A DNA stretch of 64,000 nucleotides from Erwinia sp. 198 (GTDB lineage: Bacteria > Pseudomonadota > Gammaproteobacteria > Enterobacterales > Enterobacteriaceae). The stretch lies in the NCBI RefSeq assembly GCF_003937915.1, contig NZ_RHUM01000006.1, positions 124,001 to 188,000 of the forward strand. Direction: 5' to 3'. Positions within the stretch are counted from its first letter, which is position 1. Every line of letters begins with the position of its first letter. Of this stretch, positions 62,996 through 64,000 are shown piece after piece. The notes beneath the pieces were generated by a model, which saw only the letters and a list, made by a program, of their open reading frames with translations, was not told the origin of the DNA and made no database searches. Made by a program: the position numbers and the translations under genes.

Positions 62996-64000
62996 ATGCC
63001 AGGCGTAAATGCATTACCTTCTGCCTTAACTACCGCCGCTCACTCTTCAGGCCAGGCAACTTCCGCTCAGGAGGCTCGCGCCCGGGGTACCGGTGGGGCA
63101 GGCCCTTCTACGGCAGTAACCACACCAGCAGACGCTGCGCGCGAGCGGTCTATTGAAAACATGGTTACCCAGCTCAATCACTATTTTCCCGGCAGTGACG
63201 GATTACAAGCGCTGGTGCGGGATCGGGCTACAGAGCTGCACGATATGGAGGAAACATCCCATGACGTGGCTGAAAATATGGCTAAAGGGCAGCAGCTGGA
63301 TTTTATTAGCGAGGCGGCAGGCAACGCGGTGAAAGCGTTCCCTTTTGCCATCTCGGGTTATGCCTCAGGCGCGCTCAAGCTGGCGGCCGGTATTGACGGT
63401 GCTTCTCCGGGCTCAGAAGCCTTGGCCGGTGCCGTTGATGGCGCAACGGCGATGGTGATGAAAGCGGTAGGGGATAAAGTTTTTGCTAACACGACAAAAG
63501 ATACGCTGTGGCTGGCCGCAGACGCCGAAAAGCTGGAACCGGAAATGCAGGAGGTGCTGAAAAAACGTCAGGGCCTGGGAGAGAGCCTGAAACTGGCCCC
63601 GCTGGGGGGCCAGGGATTCAACGGGCGTAATGCCGTCGTGGGCGCGGTGGCAGTAGCATCACACAATAATCCTCAGGCGGTATCTCATACCAGCAACGTG
63701 CTGAGTCTGGCGGCAGGCGCGGCGGGCGGCGTCCTTACCAACAAATTCAGCGCTTCTCACGGCCCTGAATACCTGCTGGGACGGACCGACTGGAAAGAGC
63801 AATATAACGCATTGAAAGCAACCAGCGTAAAGCAGCAGGTCATGTCCGGCGGCGCGGAAAGGTTGAAAACGCTGCTGCTTAGCGTAGTAACGCCGCGTAA
63901 TTACGCCAAAGGCATGCTGAATGTTACTTCGGGAAACATGGTGTCGGAAATTGGCGCTTTAGCCGTGGCGCTTGCCGGCAACAATGCCTTACGAAATGTC
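62996..64000 (+). CDS. Unrecognised gene with effector-like N-terminus (partial, runs off the window)
   Basis: An open frame of at least 335 codons with no stop before the window edge. The N-terminus is rich in Ser, Thr, Ala and Gly (MPGVNALPSALTTAAHSSGQ) with no Asp or Glu in the first 20 residues, as in many type III secretion effectors. Further on lie SIENMVTQLNHYFPGSDGLQALVRDRA, an Ala/Gly-rich hydrophobic stretch (AISGYASGALKLAAG) and another (NVLSLAAGAAGGVL). Weak ribosome site (GGGGAT). I recognise no domain. A CCACTCA preceded by GGCAAAC 16 bases away lies about 110 bases upstream and resembles a weak hrp box. Confidence 0.6.
   Translation, partial: MPGVNALPSALTTAAHSSGQATSAQEARARGTGGAGPSTAVTTPADAARERSIENMVTQLNHYFPGSDGLQALVRDRATELHDMEETSHDVAENMAKGQQLDFISEAAGNAVKAFPFAISGYASGALKLAAGIDGASPGSEALAGAVDGATAMVMKAVGDKVFANTTKDTLWLAADAEKLEPEMQEVLKKRQGLGESLKLAPLGGQGFNGRNAVVGAVAVASHNNPQAVSHTSNVLSLAAGAAGGVLTNKFSASHGPEYLLGRTDWKEQYNALKATSVKQQVMSGGAERLKTLLLSVVTPRNYAKGMLNVTSGNMVSEIGALAVALAGNNALRNV

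Overview
The window is chromosomal DNA of a plant- or environment-associated member of the Enterobacterales, most likely Erwiniaceae (Pantoea/Erwinia/Mixta type). The backbone keeps the E. coli order nadC-ampD-ampE-aroP-pdhR-aceE-aceF-lpdA-acnB-yacL-speD-speE-yacC-cueO-hpt-can-yadG-yadH, with protein lengths that agree closely with E. coli, but several accessory blocks interrupt it. No rRNA, tRNA, insertion sequence or prophage was seen.

Layout. 1-8.1 kb: nadC, ampDE, a GH43 glycosidase with its GPH symporter, aroP and pdhR. 8.2-17.8 kb: the pyruvate dehydrogenase operon and acnB. 14.6-20.5 kb: a three-repeat type I-F CRISPR mini-array after lpdA, a second leader-plus-single-repeat unit after acnB, and a coupled trio of exported-protein genes (SUMF1-fold, CarG-like, CpmK-like). 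20.7-34.1 kb: yacL, a KdgT-type permease, and a large divergent sugar-acid catabolic cluster (sialidase-fold hydrolase, YhcH-type anomerase, two transporters, DapA-type aldolase, Fe-ADH, C4-acid-sugar kinase, PdxA2, DeoR regulator). 34.1-38.1 kb: speDE, yacC, cueO, then a third leader-repeat unit. 38.2-55.9 kb: an MBL-fold hydrolase, then a glycan synthesis and signalling locus. One arm is six coupled genes (GT2 synthase, three DUF3131 paralogues, soluble hybrid histidine kinase, secreted GH2). The other arm is an OpgC-like acyltransferase, a probable outer-membrane barrel and a REC-PP2C/STAS/RsbW-like partner-switching set, and a secreted esterase converges on it. 56-59.2 kb: a cystathionine gamma-synthase-family gene and an AT-rich DUF3289/DUF943 pair. 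59.6-62.7 kb: hpt, can, yadGH. 63-64 kb: an unrecognised gene with an effector-like N-terminus, cut by the window edge.

The main points of interest are: (i) three homologous I-F leader-repeat units at 14.6, 17.9 and 38.1 kb with the same internal spacing and no cas genes in view; (ii) a catabolic cluster whose enzymes fit, step by step, breakdown of a sialic-acid-like ulosonic or ulosaric acid (the plant pectin sugar Dha fits best) to pyruvate plus DHAP; and (iii) a glycan synthase locus apparently wired to a phosphorelay and partner-switch regulator. All functions are read from sequence motifs and recall of protein families; no searches were run.
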